A DNA stretch of 64,000 bases from Dioscorea cayenensis subsp. rotundata (Eukaryota > Streptophyta > Magnoliopsida > Dioscoreales > Dioscoreaceae). The notes under the pieces are model-generated. The model saw only the letters and a list, made by a program, of their open reading frames with translations. It was not told the DNA's origin and did no database searches. Shown here one piece after another: positions 60,138 to 64,000 of the stretch; positions within the stretch are counted from its first letter, which is position 1; each line of letters opens with the position of its first letter. The stretch covers positions 23,001,016-23,065,015 of the forward strand of contig NC_052475.1 in assembly GCF_009730915.1 (NCBI RefSeq), written 5' to 3'. The position numbers and the translations under genes were made by a program.

Positions 60138-61900
60138 TCTCGCCGATTTCCTTTGACTTTTTTTTTAAAAATTTTTTGACGGAGCTTAATAAATAGAGAA
60201 AATTCTGGGAGTTTAATGAGAACGAGAAACGGAAAACTGGAAAACGGAAAACGGGAAAACGTCACGGAAACGCATCCAGAATCCAGGAGAAGTAGAGGAG
60301 AAGTATGATTGAAAAGAGAGAGAGGGAATGGGAAGTGGGAGAGGAGAAGAGAGAAGGTTGGTATTAAAGAAGCAATGGTTGTTGGAGTGCTGCAAAGACT
60401 TCGGAGATGATGAGATAAGCCATGTGCGTGAGAATTAGATAAGAGAGAAAGAGAGAAGAAATATAGTGGAAAAGAAATGGGTTTTTTTTTATTTTTAATC
60501 TTGAAACATATGGATATTTTTTTTTATCTGTATATTTTAAAATGGTAAAAAATCAAGATAAAAAGAGTGTTCGGATAAAAAATAAATATTAAAGTGGGAG
60601 AGGTGTAGGTGTAGCTCAGAGTTTACTTTTTCGCACGCTGGTTGGCGTTTTGGATTTGAAACTATGGTTTTGAAAATAACCGCGCTGCGTGTTTGACTGG
60701 GAAAAGTGTGTTCATTCCATTGGAAGTCTAAAACTTTGTCACGTAAATTTAAGTGTTTGTTAATCACCATAATATATATATATATATATAATATAAAGAT
60801 CATTGGCACTTTTTTTAATGAAAAGTTTATTGTTTGGCTGGCTATTGAATGGGAGTCATCTTACTTCTAATCATGATTTTATAATGAGTTTATTTTTTTT
60901 ATTTATGTGGGTTTGGTAAACGAGTTTATTTAATATTATCAGTGTGATTGTCAAACAAAAAAAATAAATAAACTCAAGAGCAATCAATAGCTACAATCTT
61001 TAACTTTTAATATGCTCTCCTACTTCTTTTCATATCAAAAATTCCTCTTTACCCATATTTCAAACAAATAAATTAACAGCAAAACAAAACTAACAAAAGA
61101 AACTTTATAAAACAACAAAATAGTGAAGACAAAGAGATGATGACAGCACTGAAAAAGGACACTTTTGCATCTAAAATTGCAAAAGAGAAAGAGAGAAAGA
61201 GTAGCCTCTTAAGTTGGCAGCATTGTTTTGTCAGAGCTCTGGTTTCAGGGGAACATCTCAATACTCTCTCCATGTGAGATTAGTTACACCTTCACCACCT
61301 TTTTCCTCTTCTTCTTCACTTCTCTCTATGTCTTTCTCTATAATGGAAAACATAAAAAGTAAGAGTGGCCATGTCTCCTCATCTCATTAGAAAACACAGC
61401 TTGGTTCTTATCTCCATTGAGAGTTGAAGTGCAGATAGGGCCCAGAGTTCAACAACCAATGGGAAAGGAAAGCATGCAAAGAAAGCAAAGTGAAATCATG
61501 GTTGTGTATTGCTTGTCTTGTTTTAGCTTTTCATTTTCCAACTAGGAATAGCAAGGGCTTCAAAGGGAGCACTGTTTTCATTTTCATCATGAGGGATTAG
61601 ACCAAACACTATGAATAAAGTGTGGGACCTTCTTCAATTCCCCTGTTCTTGTTCTTGCTGTGTGTTTGATTGTGTATAATGTTTTACTATGTATATATAT
61701 ATATATATATATGTAGGGTTGTGACTTTTGTTTGACTGATTGATGTGACTTTTCTTTTGTGTTTATTTCCACACATTTTGTTTTGATTTGTTTGTATCTG
61801 TTTCTTTTTAGGTTTTTAAATTAATAAATAATGTTAGTATTATTTAATTAAAAGATGAAAAGTTTAAATTTTTTTATATCCTGTAATATATATATATATA
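60138..61900. other. Intergenic region, no gene seen
   Basis: The first few hundred bases are the LRR-RLK promoter and leader (purine-rich on the + strand). (TA)n lies near 60772-60789 and 61690-61712. No recognised coding sequence. Confidence 0.55.
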
Positions 61901-61908
61901 TGGGAAAA

Positions 61909-62152
61909 TATCATCTAGGGACGTCCTAGATTTCAAAATCTAGGGATGTTTTTAAATCTAGCAGTTCGGATCATCATCCGACTGGTTGATTAATTATATA
62001 AACATCGATATTTTTTTATCGTTTCAGCGATCATCTGACTATACTGTAGAACGCGGTTTCTACTTGTTCATAATGATAAGATGCGTCGATTTTCATCGAT
62101 AATTTACTTATGGGACATCCCTAGATTTGAAATCTAGAGACGTCCCTAGATG
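61909..62152. mobile_element. Small MITE-like inverted-repeat element
   Basis: About 245 bp with inverted terminal repeats of about 40 bp: CATCTAGGGACGTCCTAG with following TTTCAAAATCTAGGGATG at the left, its complement (CTAGATTTGAAATCTAGAG, ACGTCCCTAGATG) at the right. Each arm also contains an internal palindrome (CTAGATTT...AAATCTAG). It sits within (TA)n DNA, so a TA target duplication cannot be distinguished. No coding capacity. Confidence 0.75.
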
Positions 62153-64000
62153 ATGGGTTATATATATATCTATAAAACACTGTTTGCTACTTAGGTATGT
62201 TCAGTTGGTTGTTCAACCACGTCAAAAACATCTAATGATACCACTTCTGTTTCAGTTGACTTGAAAACTTGAAATAAGTTGAATTTTGCCGCTTTTTTTT
62301 GCAATTTAAATTTATTTTACCATTTTTACATTAATTAAAAGAACTATCAAAGTCACTTGATTAACGCATAAAAAAATAAAAATTAAAAATCAAAAGAAAA
62401 TTTTAAAATTTAATTGTGTCTTTTATTATAATTATTTATTAATTAAAAATAAATATTTTAATTGATAAATTAATTAAGCTTTTCCATAATAATAATAACA
62501 ATTAAAATTTTATTTTAAGCTATTTCTGAATTGACTGTGAGTGGAATGCTCATGACTGTACAGTAAAAAAAGAAATTGGCTTTTGGTTTTGATTCTTTTG
62601 AACATTATACAGAACTTGTGAAGATGTTGACAATAATCAATTTGTTTGTTTGTTACATATTCACAAGGACTAAATCGACACTATTGACTCTAAATTTTCA
62701 TTATTACTTTAATTATTTTAAATAACAATATATCTATTTTATTCTTTAAATAACACTATATTAATTTATATATCTCAACTGTTATATTAATATTTATTGT
62801 GATTGAATATGTAGCACTATTATGTATATTTACATTGAATCGAGCAGTGGAGATATATGTATATATATTTTAAGTTAAAACAAACATTTTTTTTCCCCCA
62901 AAATTTTAATTTTTTAAGCATGGTAAGTAATAAATAATTGAAAGAGGAAGACAATCATTCCTGTAAATGTAGTTAGTATTTTATTTTCTTTCCAACTCAA
63001 AAATTAAAGGTTCAAATATTACTCATAATTTATTTATTTTTTAAATTATTTTTATACAATCATTAAAAAACGGTGAGGAAGAGAGCCTAATTAATTAGTA
63101 ACGGAATATGTTGGTATTATGTCACGGCTAATTAATTAATAACGGAATATGTTTGTATTTTGTGTTTTCTAATCTTAGTTATCATTGTGAGTAATGAGAG
63201 AGTGATGTTTAATATTTTATGCTGAGACTTTTGGAGGTCCTACGACTTTAACAAATTAATGACAACACCAATGACTTTTCTTTAGATGACCAAACTTGGA
63301 ATGATGAGATGAATTATAAACCCAATCATCATCAACTTGATGCTGATAATTAAGGAGCTTTCAACTTTCATTCCTAAATTTAATAAACATCACATCTCTA
63401 ATATAAATTTCTTAATATAAAAATCTAAAATGACCATGTTGTTAAATTATGATACAATCACAATGGAGGAAGCCAGTGCCACAAATATAAATAAATAAAT
63501 AAATAATTGCAAATCCTCATGATATTAATTTAATTTAATTTAAATGAAAGCTAATTCTGCTAAGGAACATTATATTTATATCACAAACAAACATATCAAT
63601 TGCCATCAAAGCATTCTATACAAATCCAATGTCATTGGTTTCATGGGAGAAAAAGATGCCACACTCTTGGCAGCTGGAAATCTCAGATAGCTTGCGGACA
63701 AAGTACAAGCACAATTAGGTGACTGTTTGTCAACGATAATCGGTAAACACTCTAAGACACACATAATAATACTCAAAAACTTATTTCAGGAATACATTAG
63801 TTCTCACTTTCTCAGATAAAATACCATGGGTTCTAAAATTTTGGAATTCCACCAAGCAGGAAGTTAAACAATAAGGTAAATCATTATTTATTTCGAGTCT
63901 CTGCGCTGAGCTCTCGAGGCTTTTGCGCCATTGCGAAGGTAATATTGTTGAGTTATAATTAGCCTGTTCTGATGCTTGGTTAAATCAATGACTGCTGCAA
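62153..64000. other. AT-rich intergenic end of window
   Basis: No gene recognised. Contains repeated TAACGGAATATGTT-like blocks (63100-63115 and 63140-63153), (TTTAA)n near 63527-63542, and mixed-composition sequence from 63600 onward that may approach a neighbouring gene. Confidence 0.5.

Noticed and set aside
1-64000. CRISPR array, bacterial operon, organellar or viral insertion
   Set aside because: I searched by eye on both strands and saw none; the window is ordinary plant nuclear DNA with transposons.

Overview
This is a plant nuclear DNA window. The intergenic DNA is very AT-rich and full of (TA)n, (AAT)n and A-rich tracts, there are spliced genes with GT-AG introns, Ty1/copia retrotransposons and PIF/Harbinger-like MITEs, and the protein families are plant-specific: PHT1, cytokinin response factor, phytocyanin, AG-peptide, PDV1, NHL/LEA_2 and LRR-RLK. 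GC-rich first exons in AT-rich surroundings fit an angiosperm, perhaps a monocot. The species cannot be fixed from the sequence alone.

Layout. 1-1.6 kb: remnant of a minus-strand copia LTR and leader. 3.88-10.31 kb: a complete but coding-dead minus-strand copia element (copia A) with a CAAAC target-site duplication. 11.85-12.91 kb (+): an AG-peptide gene with an apparent one-base frameshift. 15.15-16.73 kb (-): an intact high-affinity phosphate transporter (PHT1) with a TATA box and a P1BS phosphate-starvation element. 17.44-17.95 kb (+): a two-exon phytocyanin, divergent from PHT1. 18.72-21.3 kb (+): a decayed copy of the plastid-division gene PDV1. 25.12-26.13 kb (-): an intact cytokinin response factor (AP2/ERF). 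26.8-34.6 kb: a long gene-poor AT-rich stretch with G-box-bearing GC islands and a duplicated AT-rich block. 34.62-39.92 kb: a second copia element (copia B, +) with nearly identical 157/160-bp LTRs and an AACAT duplication, yet broken coding regions. 42.4-45.4 kb (-): scattered exon-like fragments. 45.94-46.83 kb: a PIF/Harbinger-type MITE. 47.39-50.21 kb (-): an NHL/LEA_2 membrane protein gene with a predicted 16-nt last exon and an apparent frameshift. 51.90-53.21 kb: a second PIF-like nonautonomous element. 55.53-60.14 kb (-): a two-exon LRR receptor-like pseudokinase. 61.9-62.15 kb: a small inverted-repeat element. The rest to 64 kb is AT-rich with no gene seen.

The genes do not form a pathway; they are independent plant genes interleaved with transposons. 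The only evident shared regulation is the 717-bp divergent PHT1/phytocyanin intergenic region. I saw no CRISPR array, operon, organelle insertion or defence island. The points most worth following are the PDV1 pseudogene, the recurring single-base frameshifts in otherwise conserved genes, the GC-rich leader of copia A that may be captured host DNA, and the copia B element whose LTRs look young while its ORFs are dead.
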